Assembly: GCA_024635605.1 (NCBI GenBank)
Contig: JAGXIR010000013.1
Coordinates: forward strand, 1-50,307
Direction of reading: 5' to 3'
Origin: Sunxiuqinia sp.
Lineage (GTDB): Bacteria; Bacteroidota; Bacteroidia; Bacteroidales; Prolixibacteraceae
Length of the DNA: 50,307 nt
A program made the position numbers and the translations under genes. The notes below the pieces were generated by a model, which did not search any database, was not told the DNA's origin, and was given only the letters and a program-made list of their open reading frames with translations. Within the stretch, counting starts at the first letter, position 1. Each line of letters starts with the position of its first letter. Positions 26,266 through 33,613 of this stretch are shown here, piece after piece.

Positions 26266-27015
26266 TTATTCGTTCCAGATTTCCCAGGCTTTTTCGGCTT
26301 GTAAGTGAAGCATCTCCAACCCGTTCTTAGTTGCTGCTACTTTCGCTTTTCCTTTTTTCAGAAATAAAGTTTCTTCCGGGTTATAAACCAAGTCGTAGAG
26401 AATATGATTTGCCGTGAGGTGTTCGTATGGAATTGCCGGGCAATTGTCAACATTGGGATAAGTGCCTAACGGAGTGGCGTTGATAACAATGAGATGATCT
26501 TTGAGTATGGCTTCGTCGATTTGATGATAGCTTAATTCTTTGGGAGCCAATTCATTTTTTGTTGTTGCTGAAATGTAGTCGATTTTGTGTTTATTCAGAA
26601 CATATTTGATCGCTTTTGATGCCCCGCCTGTTCCCAGAATCAATGCCTTTCGATGCATGGTTTTCAGCATGGGGAGGATTGAATGCTCAAAACCAAAGCA
26701 GTCGGTGTTGAAGCCTTTTAGTTTAATCTGATTGTTTGAGTGGCTAATTTTTATTGTATTGACAGCCCCCACTTCAGCCGCCTGGTCATCAATCTCATCA
26801 AGATAAGGAATAATGGCTTGTTTATATGGAATGGTGCAATTGAGTCCAACAATGTGCTCATTCTGTTTGAAGATATCAGGAAAGTCATCGATTCGATCCA
26901 GTTCAAAATTCAGGTATTCATGATCCGTCAATCCCTCTTTTTCAAACTTCTTTTGAAAAAATCCTTTGGAAAAAGAATATCCCAGTCGGTAGCCAATTAG
27001 TCCGTAAGTTTTCAT
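26266..27015 (-). CDS. aroE: Shikimate dehydrogenase
   Basis: The 249-residue protein has AroE signatures: GLNCTIPYKQAIIPYLDE with the catalytic Lys (usual form N-V-T-x-P-x-K), AVNTI, KGFNTDCFGFEHSI for substrate binding, the NADP Rossmann loop ILGTGGASKAI and the C-terminal NGLEMLHLQAEKAWEIW. It reduces 3-dehydroshikimate to shikimate with NADPH in aromatic amino acid synthesis. It is somewhat shorter than E. coli AroE. Its ATG overlaps the stop of the DUF368 gene (ATGA), so the two are coupled. It converges on the TonB-like gene, ten bases apart. Confidence 0.95.
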   Translation of the reverse strand: MKTYGLIGYRLGYSFSKGFFQKKFEKEGLTDHEYLNFELDRIDDFPDIFKQNEHIVGLNCTIPYKQAIIPYLDEIDDQAAEVGAVNTIKISHSNNQIKLKGFNTDCFGFEHSILPMLKTMHRKALILGTGGASKAIKYVLNKHKIDYISATTKNELAPKELSYHQIDEAILKDHLIVINATPLGTYPNVDNCPAIPYEHLTANHILYDLVYNPEETLFLKKGKAKVAATKNGLEMLHLQAEKAWEIWNE

Positions 27016-27947
27016 TTTTGTATGCGCTTCGATATTCCTTCAATAACAAAAATAAGAGCAAATCCGGCAATGGCCAGGCTTATAGCACCGAGTAGTTGAG
27101 GTGATTGTCCGGTTAGCGCTTCGTAGTTTGTGGGCAGAACGTTTTGTTCCAGAAGTGGCTTTATTTCTCCGTGGCGGTCAGTAAAAGTTTCTACCACCTC
27201 TTTCCACGGCCAGACTTTATTCAATGAGCCGATCATAAAACCTGCAAGCAAAGCGATGGTTAAATCATAATAGCGTTTTAGAAGCCAGCTGAGTATGTTC
27301 GAAAACAGAACAATTCCAATGGCAGCACCCATCAGAAAAACAGCAATAACAGGCAAGTTAAAGCTCGAAATAGCACCTAAAATAAACTTGTACATTCCCA
27401 GAAGCACTAAAATGAAACTACCTGAGATCCCTGGTAAAATCATCGCGCAAATTGCGATAGAGCCAGATAAAAATACAAAAACATAACCGGTGTGTGCTTC
27501 AGCAGGAGTAGTTACGGTTATAAAATAGGCGATAACAGTGCCGGCCGTAAGCGCAATAAAAGTCACTGCATTCCAACGACCAATATCCTTTCCAACATAG
27601 ACTGCAGAAGCGATAATCAGCCCAAAAAAGAAAGACCAGATCAATATCGGATGATGATTAAGCAAGTACTCCAACCCTTTGGCCAAGGATAAAACGCTTA
27701 TGCCAATACCAAGAACAACAGCAAATAAAAAATTACCATTTATTTCATTCCAGAAAGCCTTGAATTTACCAGTGAAAAATAATTTCAACGAGTTAAAGTT
27801 GACAGATTTTATGGAATCAATCAATTCCTGGTATATTCCGGTTATAAATGCAATTGTGCCGCCTGAAACTCCGGGAACAACGTCTGCAGCTCCCATTCCC
27901 ATTCCTTTTAATACAATCAGCAGGTACTCTCTTAACGATCGATTCAT
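27012..27947 (-). CDS. DUF368 membrane protein, PopT-type undecaprenyl phosphate translocase
   Basis: I start at the ATG at 27947 (MNRSLREYLLIVLKGMGMG); the track start runs 49 codons further up through non-coding sequence. The 311 residues are hydrophobic with about eight membrane helices and carry the DUF368 hallmark AADVVPGVSGGTIAFITGIY, repeated as an inverted copy around CAMILPGISGSFILVLLGMY. DUF368 proteins were shown in other bacteria to return undecaprenyl phosphate to the inner leaflet of the cytoplasmic membrane for cell-wall synthesis; the transfer of that role to this protein is by homology. It lies between rsmE and aroE on the same strand. Confidence 0.88.
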   Translation of the reverse strand: MNRSLREYLLIVLKGMGMGAADVVPGVSGGTIAFITGIYQELIDSIKSVNFNSLKLFFTGKFKAFWNEINGNFLFAVVLGIGISVLSLAKGLEYLLNHHPILIWSFFFGLIIASAVYVGKDIGRWNAVTFIALTAGTVIAYFITVTTPAEAHTGYVFVFLSGSIAICAMILPGISGSFILVLLGMYKFILGAISSFNLPVIAVFLMGAAIGIVLFSNILSWLLKRYYDLTIALLAGFMIGSLNKVWPWKEVVETFTDRHGEIKPLLEQNVLPTNYEALTGQSPQLLGAISLAIAGFALIFVIEGISKRIQK

Positions 27948-28056
27948 GTGTGTTTTTTTTGTGGAAAGCAAAAATAGGTCAGGAATTAAGAAAAAGAAAG
28001 ATTTGACGAGTATTTTAATTGAATTTGATTTTAAGAAAATATACGTCAGACATAAT

Positions 28057-28758
28057 CTACGATTTGAGCAAATTGACCGTATGACAAGCGACAACAGCAG
28101 CTGTTTCGGTTCTTAGACGGCTTTCGCCTAGGCTAACCGGGATAAATCGGTTCTGAATAGCCAGCTTAACTTCCTCTTCCGAGAAATCACCTTCAGGTCC
28201 AATCAGAATTAAATTGGATTCGCTCGAATCAAGTTCATCTTTGAGTTCCCGTTTATCCTGTTCATAGCAGTGAGCAATAAACTTTCTACCATCAAAATCC
28301 GATTCCAATATGCTTTTAAAGGGAGTCAACCGATTTAGCTTTGGCAAATAAGCCTTTGCAGACTGCTTCATGGCTGAAATAATCACCTTTTCGAGCCGTT
28401 CATTTTTAATCACTTTTCGTTCTGAGTGATCGCACAAAATCGGAGTAATTTCATCCACTCCAATTTCGGTCGCTTTCTCAAGAAACCATTCAAAACGATC
28501 AATGTTTTTTGTGGGTGCTACGGCCAAATGCAAATAGTGATTTCGTTTGTTGAACTCACTTATTTTTTTTATGATTTCAACCTCACATCTTTTAGGATGC
28601 GCATCAACTATTTGAGCCTCAAAAAAATTTCCGCTGCCATCAACCAATTGGATTTTGTCTCCATTCGCGAGTCGCAAAACACGAACAGCATGCTTTGATT
28701 CTGTTTCGTCTAGATAGAAATTTGAATCGGTGATGTCTGGCGTATAAAATAGCTGCAT
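28057..28758 (-). CDS. rsmE: 16S rRNA (uracil(1498)-N3)-methyltransferase
   Basis: The true start is the ATG at 28758 (MQLFYTPDITDSNFYLDETE); the track start adds sixteen unrelated residues. The 233-residue protein has the PUA-like N-terminal domain (ESKHAVRVLRLANGDKIQLVDG), then the SPOUT methyltransferase domain with LIGPEGDFSEEEVKLA and the knotted VSLGESRLRTETAAVVACHTV. It methylates U1498 of 16S rRNA. It begins the minus-strand run rsmE, DUF368, aroE; the 109-base gap before DUF368 leaves open whether they share one transcript. Confidence 0.95.
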   Translation of the reverse strand: MQLFYTPDITDSNFYLDETESKHAVRVLRLANGDKIQLVDGSGNFFEAQIVDAHPKRCEVEIIKKISEFNKRNHYLHLAVAPTKNIDRFEWFLEKATEIGVDEITPILCDHSERKVIKNERLEKVIISAMKQSAKAYLPKLNRLTPFKSILESDFDGRKFIAHCYEQDKRELKDELDSSESNLILIGPEGDFSEEEVKLAIQNRFIPVSLGESRLRTETAAVVACHTVNLLKS

Positions 28759-28814
28759 ATGAATTGTTTTTACAAAAATAGCTAAATACAGTTTGACCGA
28801 AAGCAACAGAATGA

Positions 28815-28855
28815 AAAATAAATCCCCGGAATTTCAAGGCTGATTTTCCGGGGAT
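28815..28855 (-). terminator. Terminator of sixA
   Basis: ATCCCCGGAA at 28822-28831 pairs with TTCCGGGGAT at 28846-28855. On the minus strand a TTATTTTTC run follows. It lies 31 bases after the sixA stop and separates it from rsmE. Confidence 0.82.
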
Positions 28856-28886
28856 AAATTTGGTTGTCGATATTTTCAAACTCGTA

Positions 28887-29381
28887 TTATTTTAGCATCC
28901 TGGGTGTTAGGTGGAATGCCAAGTCACCACCCCGTGCTGAAACCTCTTTCCAGCTTGGGACATCAAAATCGACACCAACAGTTGAACAAGTTGGCATATC
29001 GCTGTTGAATAACTTGACCAGATTATTGGTCAGGTGATAAACCAGCGGGTTATGGCCAAAAATAAAAACGGTTTGTACTTCTTCGGAAATTTCACGCAAA
29101 AGATCAATAAATTCTTGTGTCGTCATTCCCTCATATAACTCATCTTCAATCTGGATTGAATTAATTTGATAGCGGAAATTTTCAGCATAAATGGTAGCTG
29201 TTTTCAAAGCCCTTTTTGCCGGGCTTGAAATAATCAGGTCAGCTTTTACTCCATCACCCATTAATTTTGAACTAATCCGATTTGCATCATCTTTTCCCCG
29301 ATCCCGAAGTTTTCTGCTAAAATCATCATCATAGCCGTATGGCACTGCTTTCGCATGGCGAACAATCACAACTCTTTTCAT
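28887..29381 (-). CDS. sixA: SixA-like phosphohistidine phosphatase
   Basis: The 164 residues match SixA: VVIVRHAKAVPYG with the RHG-like catalytic histidine at residue 9, IISSPAKRALKTATIYA with the second arginine, and VFIFGHNPLVYHLTNNL with the second histidine. SixA removes phosphate from histidine phosphotransfer proteins, in E. coli from the PTS-Ntr protein NPr and earlier reported for ArcB. No PTS gene is visible, so the client is unknown; relatives also act on small phosphates. It is divergent from the YfcE-like gene. Confidence 0.88.
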   Translation of the reverse strand: MKRVVIVRHAKAVPYGYDDDFSRKLRDRGKDDANRISSKLMGDGVKADLIISSPAKRALKTATIYAENFRYQINSIQIEDELYEGMTTQEFIDLLREISEEVQTVFIFGHNPLVYHLTNNLVKLFNSDMPTCSTVGVDFDVPSWKEVSARGGDLAFHLTPRMLK

Positions 29382-29462
29382 TCGATTAGTTTTCTATGTT
29401 TGATCATTAATGTAAAACGTAAATTCCGGTTAAAAATCGGTATAAATAAACAATTTTTCAGT

Positions 29463-29481
29463 CAAAATTACTCTATTTTTG
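29463..29481. promoter_or_regulatory. Divergent -7 boxes between sixA and the YfcE-like gene
   Basis: TAATTTTG on the minus strand (29470-29463) and TATTTTTG on the plus strand (29474-29481) both match TAnnTTTG and are three bases apart. The -33 elements are not convincing. If both work, initiation of the two genes would interfere. Confidence 0.35.
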
Positions 29482-29508
29482 AGAACCTATAGACATTAAA
29501 ACATCTAG

Positions 29509-30021
29509 ATGAGAAGAATTGGGTTATTATCGGATACACATGGCGCTCTGAGTAAGCGTATTGTGCGATTTTTTGAAAACGTTGATGAAATATGGCATGC
29601 CGGCGATATTGGCACGGAAAAATTGGCAGACAAATTAACTGATCTGAAACCCCTCCGAGCTGTTTACGGAAATATTGACGGATATGTATTACGCAGGATG
29701 TATCCCGAAACTCTTCGGTTTTTTTGTGAGGACGTTGATGTGCTAATAACCCACATCGGAGGCTATCCCGGGCGATATGAACCACGAATTCGGAAAATGA
29801 TCTATTCCAATCCTCCCCAGCTATTTATCTCCGGACACTCCCACATATTGAAAGTAATGCATGATAAAAAAACTCACTGCTTGCATATCAATCCCGGAGC
29901 TGCAGGAAATAACGGGTTTCATCATGTTTGTACCGCAGTACGTTTTAAAATTGATGGCAAGAATATTAAAGAGCTGGAAGTGTTGGAATTTGAACGATCA
30001 GAATTCTCCGATATAGAATGA
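29509..30021 (+). CDS. YfcE/MJ0936-type metallophosphoesterase
   Basis: The 170-residue protein has the full calcineurin-like metal site: GLLSDTHGALS, IWHAGDIGTEK, AVYGNIDGYV, VLITHIGG, LFISGHSHIL and the C-terminal INPGAAG. The small size and order fit the YfcE/MJ0936 family of dinuclear-metal phosphodiesterases, which cleave model phosphodiesters; natural substrates are unsettled. It is followed 76 bases later by the SatD-like gene, which appears to have its own promoter. Confidence 0.9.
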   Translation: MRRIGLLSDTHGALSKRIVRFFENVDEIWHAGDIGTEKLADKLTDLKPLRAVYGNIDGYVLRRMYPETLRFFCEDVDVLITHIGGYPGRYEPRIRKMIYSNPPQLFISGHSHILKVMHDKKTHCLHINPGAAGNNGFHHVCTAVRFKIDGKNIKELEVLEFERSEFSDIE

Positions 30022-30077
30022 TAAGACTATGAATTATAAATATAGAATAATAGATCTATAATTTGTAAATATAGAAT
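30011..30077. promoter_or_regulatory. Three ATATAGAAT direct repeats at 29-bp spacing plus a palindrome
   Basis: ATATAGAAT occurs at 30011-30019, 30040-30048 and 30069-30077, exactly 29 bases apart each time; the last two extend to TAAATATAGAAT. The palindrome ATAGATCTAT lies at 30050-30059 between copies two and three. The first copy lies in the end of the phosphoesterase gene, the third in the spacer of the predicted SatD promoter. The regular phase suggests a regulator binding on nearly the same face of the helix (about 2.8 turns). Confidence 0.5.
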
Positions 30078-30093
30078 TTATGGACTATATTTG
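30062..30093 (+). promoter_or_regulatory. Promoter of the SatD-like operon, probably leaderless
   Basis: TTTG at 30062-30065 and TATATTTG at 30086-30093 form a -33/-7 pair with 20 bases between them. The GTG start codon at 30098 begins four bases after the -7 box, so transcription should start at or next to the start codon. Confidence 0.6.
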
Positions 30094-30097
30094 AGAT

Positions 30098-30748
30098 GTG
30101 AAAAAGATTGCCGTTATATCAGCCGATATTATAAATTCTTCAAAGTTTGAAGAACATGCTTTTATTGATACGATGCATGTACTTGAAGAACCAGCCGGGA
30201 ACTATTTGGTTAATCGGGGAGAACCTGTTTTGTCGAGTCGGGGAGATAGCTTTCAGTTGATGACAACAGATGTTCAAAAGTCATTTTATAAAGCCATTTT
30301 TCTGAAATCATATTTTAAAAGGAAACAAATAGGTTTAAAAAGTGAGAAAGGACAAGAAGCCATTGATATTCGCATTTCATTGGCCGTTGGCCTGTCAAAA
30401 ACAATTCCTGAGGATATTGGAAAGTCGATGGAGGAACCATTTGTGCTTTCCGGTAGGGCACTCGATCAGATGAAAAAGAAAAAGCAAACATTCATTATAA
30501 CAACAAGCCATGAGGAATACAATAAAGAGCTGGAATTATCATGTGCTTTTTTAGATAATATTTTTGACAGCTGGACACTGGCACAGGCTGAAGTTATTTA
30601 TTATCTTGTTCAGGGATTTAAGCAAACAGAAATTGCAAGTCAGTTGAACCTATCTCAGCCATCGGTTAGTAGCCGAATTCAGCTTGCCCGATGGAGTTTA
30701 ATCGAAAAAATGAATGATCGCTTTCTTGAAATTATCGAAAAGTTATAA
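30098..30748 (+). CDS. SatD-like protein with C-terminal helix-turn-helix
   Basis: The 216 residues begin at GTG (KKIAVISADIINSSKFEE). The first 150 residues resemble the SatD family: the opening strand with an ADI(I)-S pattern, SSRGDSFQLMTTD in place of a cyclase-like GDSF motif, and IRISLAVGLSKTIP. The last 55 residues form a helix-turn-helix of the sigma-region-4/LuxR type (LVQGFKQTEIASQLNLSQPSVSSRI). The combination suggests a sensor for a small ligand fused to a DNA-binding domain, so self-regulation through the upstream repeats is likely (inference). It overlaps the DUF3307 gene (TAATG) and they are surely co-translated. SatD itself has no well established activity. Confidence 0.8.
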   Translation: MKKIAVISADIINSSKFEEHAFIDTMHVLEEPAGNYLVNRGEPVLSSRGDSFQLMTTDVQKSFYKAIFLKSYFKRKQIGLKSEKGQEAIDIRISLAVGLSKTIPEDIGKSMEEPFVLSGRALDQMKKKKQTFIITTSHEEYNKELELSCAFLDNIFDSWTLAQAEVIYYLVQGFKQTEIASQLNLSQPSVSSRIQLARWSLIEKMNDRFLEIIEKL

Positions 30749-31476
30749 TGGCTATGATTCTATTTCTTAGATTATTAATCGCTCACTTACTTGCTGATTT
30801 TTTATTGCAACTAGGGTCGTGGGTGAAAGATAAAAATGAACGCGGAATAAAATCGCTGAAATTATTTTTGCATGTATTGGTCGTTACTGCGGTATCCGTC
30901 GTTTTTACGCTGGATCACTTTTCGTGGCAAATTCCTGTTTTTATTTTCCTGTTTCACTACCTGATTGACCTCGCTAAAATTTATTTAAAACCATCTAAAA
31001 TCAATCAATTGGGTTGGTTTTTGGCCGACCAATTTTTTCATATTCTTGCTATTTTTGCTGTTGTAGCCATCGTTGGTGAACTCTCTTCTGATTGGAGGGA
31101 GCCATTTGCAGCGTTAATTTCAACTCCGGAATTCCTCATTGTGTTGCTGGCCTATCTTTTTATTATCTGGCCGTCCATGATTATAATTAACCTGGCAACA
31201 AAGCGTTGGCAAAGCCAAATTAATCATAGTGTGGGGCCAGGTTTGCAAAATGCCGGCAAGTGGATCGGAATTCTGGAACGTATACTTGTGCTGACTTTTG
31301 TACTTACAGCACAATTTCAAGCCATTGGATTTTTAATTGCCGCCAAATCAATTCTGCGAATTTCAGTTAAAAGTGAAGATAGCGCCCGGCTGCTATCGGA
31401 GTATGTGCTAATTGGTACTTTTATCAGTTTTACCATTGCTATTTTAATCGGACTGCTTGCCAGTTCCATGCTTTAA
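30748..31476 (+). CDS. DUF3307 membrane protein
   Basis: The 242 residues contain six or seven membrane helices. The N-terminal DUF3307 segment reads LLIAHLLADFLLQLGSWVKDKNERG, with an Asp and Gln within the first helix, and FHYLIDLAKIYLKP in a later helix is also typical. The second half (ILVLTFVLTAQFQAIGFLIAAKSILR) resembles the membrane part seen in longer members. Function is unknown in the family as far as I know. Its ATG overlaps the stop of the SatD-like gene, a gene pair I recall from other bacteria, suggesting that SatD senses or controls this membrane protein. Confidence 0.82.
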   Translation: MAMILFLRLLIAHLLADFLLQLGSWVKDKNERGIKSLKLFLHVLVVTAVSVVFTLDHFSWQIPVFIFLFHYLIDLAKIYLKPSKINQLGWFLADQFFHILAIFAVVAIVGELSSDWREPFAALISTPEFLIVLLAYLFIIWPSMIIINLATKRWQSQINHSVGPGLQNAGKWIGILERILVLTFVLTAQFQAIGFLIAAKSILRISVKSEDSARLLSEYVLIGTFISFTIAILIGLLASSML

Positions 31477-31497
31477 ACTTTTTGTCAAATCGAATTA

Positions 31498-32325
31498 CTA
31501 TTGAAAGGCGCAGGCAATCCACTTGTTGCGTTCTTTTATTTCGATTTTCGTGAGCAGCAATTCCGATGCCCTTCCCAGAATATCTTCCAGATCATTTTCG
31601 TAGAACCCACTAACAAGCAATAATCCACCCTCATTTAAAACCGAAACATACTTTTCAATATCCTGAAGAATAATATTTTTTTGGATGTTTGCCAGAATCA
31701 CATCAAACCTTCGTTCCCCTAAAAGTTGCGCATCACCGATGGAAGCTTCGAGGTTGCTGATGCCGTTCAGGCGCGAATTTTCAACTGTTGCTTCAAACGA
31801 CCAATTGTCAATGTCTATGGCAGTAACACTTTCAGCCCCCAGCATTGATGCGTAAATTCCCAGAATTCCAGTGCCACAACCCATGTCTAAAACCGTTTGT
31901 CCTTCCAGGTTGATTTCCGAAAGATGTTCCATCATCAGGCTGGTGGTTTCGTGATTGCCCGTTCCAAAAGCCATATTTGGTTCAATTACAATTTCGTACT
32001 GAGCTTTGGGATATTCCTTATGAAAAGGAGCACGGATCAATACCTGATTATTGATCAACAAAGGTTGAAAATAGTTTTTTTCCCATTCTTCGTTCCAGTT
32101 AATGTCCGGCATTTCTTCCTCCGAAAAATCAACCTGAAAAGAAACCTCTGAAAGACAAGCTCTAATGTCATTGGTCGTCACTTTATCCACAGGAAAAAAA
32201 GCGTTCACCTCATCGGTCGTTTCATCAAAACTTTCAAAATCGAGTTGCGAAAGGTAAGCGACCAAAATTTCGCGGTTGGTTTCATTATCCGGTGAAAGGC
32301 TGAAGATAGCTTTTGTATATTTCAT
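31498..32325 (-). CDS. prmA: Ribosomal protein L11 methyltransferase
   Basis: I start at the ATG at 32325 (MKYTKAIFSLSPDNET); the track start adds 18 unrelated residues. The 275-residue protein has an N-terminal substrate-recognition domain, then MAFGTGNHETTSLMMEHL, the SAM site TVLDMGCGTGILGIYASMLGA and ILANIQKNIILQDI (the usual form is L-A-N-I-x-x-x). PrmA trimethylates several lysines and the N-terminus of L11. It follows tpiA on the same strand but has its own promoter after the tpiA terminator. Confidence 0.94.
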   Translation of the reverse strand: MKYTKAIFSLSPDNETNREILVAYLSQLDFESFDETTDEVNAFFPVDKVTTNDIRACLSEVSFQVDFSEEEMPDINWNEEWEKNYFQPLLINNQVLIRAPFHKEYPKAQYEIVIEPNMAFGTGNHETTSLMMEHLSEINLEGQTVLDMGCGTGILGIYASMLGAESVTAIDIDNWSFEATVENSRLNGISNLEASIGDAQLLGERRFDVILANIQKNIILQDIEKYVSVLNEGGLLLVSGFYENDLEDILGRASELLLTKIEIKERNKWIACAFQ

Positions 32326-32337
32326 TTTTTTTTGCGG

Positions 32338-32345
32338 CAAAGATA
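32338..32345 (-). promoter_or_regulatory. -7 box of the prmA promoter
   Basis: Minus-strand TATCTTTG matches TAnnTTTG 12 bases before the prmA start. Its first base pairs directly follow the T-run of the tpiA terminator, so the -33 region must lie inside the terminator hairpin. Confidence 0.5.
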
Positions 32346-32375
32346 AAAAAAGCCACCCGGCAAAAACCAGATGGC
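32345..32375 (-). terminator. Terminator of tpiA
   Basis: On the minus strand GCCATCTGG-TTTTTG-CCGGGTGGC forms a nine-pair stem (two G-U pairs) followed by seven T residues, 28 bases after the tpiA stop. Confidence 0.88.
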
Positions 32376-32403
32376 ACAATTAATATTTTGTGTCTTTTAA
32401 AGA

Positions 32404-33162
32404 CTAGTATGCATTGATAATCGCCAGGAAATCTTCAGCTTTCAACGAAGCGCCACCAATAAGTCCGCCATCAATATCAGGACTAGCAAACAGTTCATTG
32501 GCATTTTTAGGGCTGCAGCTTCCGCCATACAGAATGGAAGTTTCTTCGGCAACCTCAGCACCAAATTTATCAGCAATCAACCCGCGGATGAAGGCCAGCA
32601 TTTCCTGAGCTTGCTCTGAACTTGCGGTAACACCAGTTCCAATAGCCCAAATTGGTTCGTAAGCAATAATGATTTTTGAAAAATCTTCAACCGAAAGATT
32701 GAAAACTGTTTCCTCCAATTGAGTTTTTACGAAATCGTTTTGTGTTTCGGCTTCACGAATATCTAAGGCTTCGCCGCAGCAGTAAATCGGAGTTAGACCG
32801 TTTTCTAGGGTGAGCGTCACTTTTTTGTTCAATATTTCGCTGGTCTCACCATAGTATTCACGTCTTTCCGAGTGACCTAAAATCACATATTCGGCACCAG
32901 TTGACTTAACCATAGCCGCTGAAACTTCGCCCGTAAAAGCACCTTTAGCCTCGGCTGCGCAGTTCTGAGACGATACACCGATCCGGTTTGTGTCAATAGC
33001 ATCAACAACACTGGCAATGTGGGTGAATGGTGTTCCGAGAACAACCACAACATCTTTGGCACCTTCTTTAGCAACCAGTTCGTTTACAGCTTTCGCCAAT
33101 TCAACACCTTCCTGAACGGTTGTGTTACATTTCCAGTTACCGGCAACAACTTTTTTTCTCAT
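32404..33162 (-). CDS. tpiA: Triosephosphate isomerase
   Basis: The 252 residues match TIM: NWKCN with the catalytic Asn and Lys (residues 10 to 14), [17 protein letters not shown] with the catalytic His, [13 protein letters not shown] with the catalytic Glu, and the phosphate-binding [12 protein letters not shown] and [11 protein letters not shown]. It interconverts dihydroxyacetone phosphate and glyceraldehyde-3-phosphate. The usual GGSV is GGSC here, a conservative change in the phosphate-binding loop seen in some relatives. It is transcribed alone from a good promoter and ends at a strong terminator. Confidence 0.97.
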   Translation of the reverse strand: MRKKVVAGNWKCNTTVQEGVELAKAVNELVAKEGAKDVVVVLGTPFTHIASVVDAIDTNRIGVSSQNCAAEAKGAFTGEVSAAMVKSTGAEYVILGHSERREYYGETSEILNKKVTLTLENGLTPIYCCGEALDIREAETQNDFVKTQLEETVFNLSVEDFSKIIIAYEPIWAIGTGVTASSEQAQEMLAFIRGLIADKFGAEVAEETSILYGGSCSPKNANELFASPDIDGGLIGGASLKAEDFLAIINAY

Positions 33163-33613
33163 GTTTTTTATTTTTTTTGATGGATAGTGATTCTATTTTG
33201 CGAGCAAAATTAAGAAAAAGGAGATGAACACAACTATATATTCAATCGATCATTTTAGAATTTAACTTTTGGTTAAACCGGTTTTCTAAGAAGTGAAAAA
33301 GTTGTCGAAATTTTCATGATTGTAAACCCGTTGCAAATGAAATTTAGCTGGTTATGACTTTTAATATTCAATGGAGATATCCCTGTTTTTTATAAAAGAA
33401 GTCAAATCACAGAGCTCGACTAGCATTCAAAATGTGTTTTTCAGCAGGTTTTAGTAGGTTGTGTAACATGGTTATTTTTCGAAATTACAGTAAGTGTCTT
33501 ATCGTTAGTGTGTTTTGGTTTTGTTTGCTGCTGGATGAGATGATGGATCGTAATGAAAAAAGAAAAGTTTCACATATTTATGTAATTTAGCCGCCAAACA
33601 AAACCTTAAAAGT
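33163..33613. other. Intergenic region between tpiA and the hybrid kinase
   Basis: The 451 bases carry the tpiA promoter on the left and a weak -7-like TAATTTAG at 33583-33590 on the right, 23 bases before the kinase start. No ORF, repeat or stable RNA fold stands out in between. Confidence 0.6.
33205..33233 (-). promoter_or_regulatory. Promoter of tpiA
   Basis: Minus-strand TAATTTTG (33212-33205) matches TAnnTTTG, and TTG (33233-33231) lies 18 bases upstream. The leader to the tpiA ATG is about 40 bases. Confidence 0.65.
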
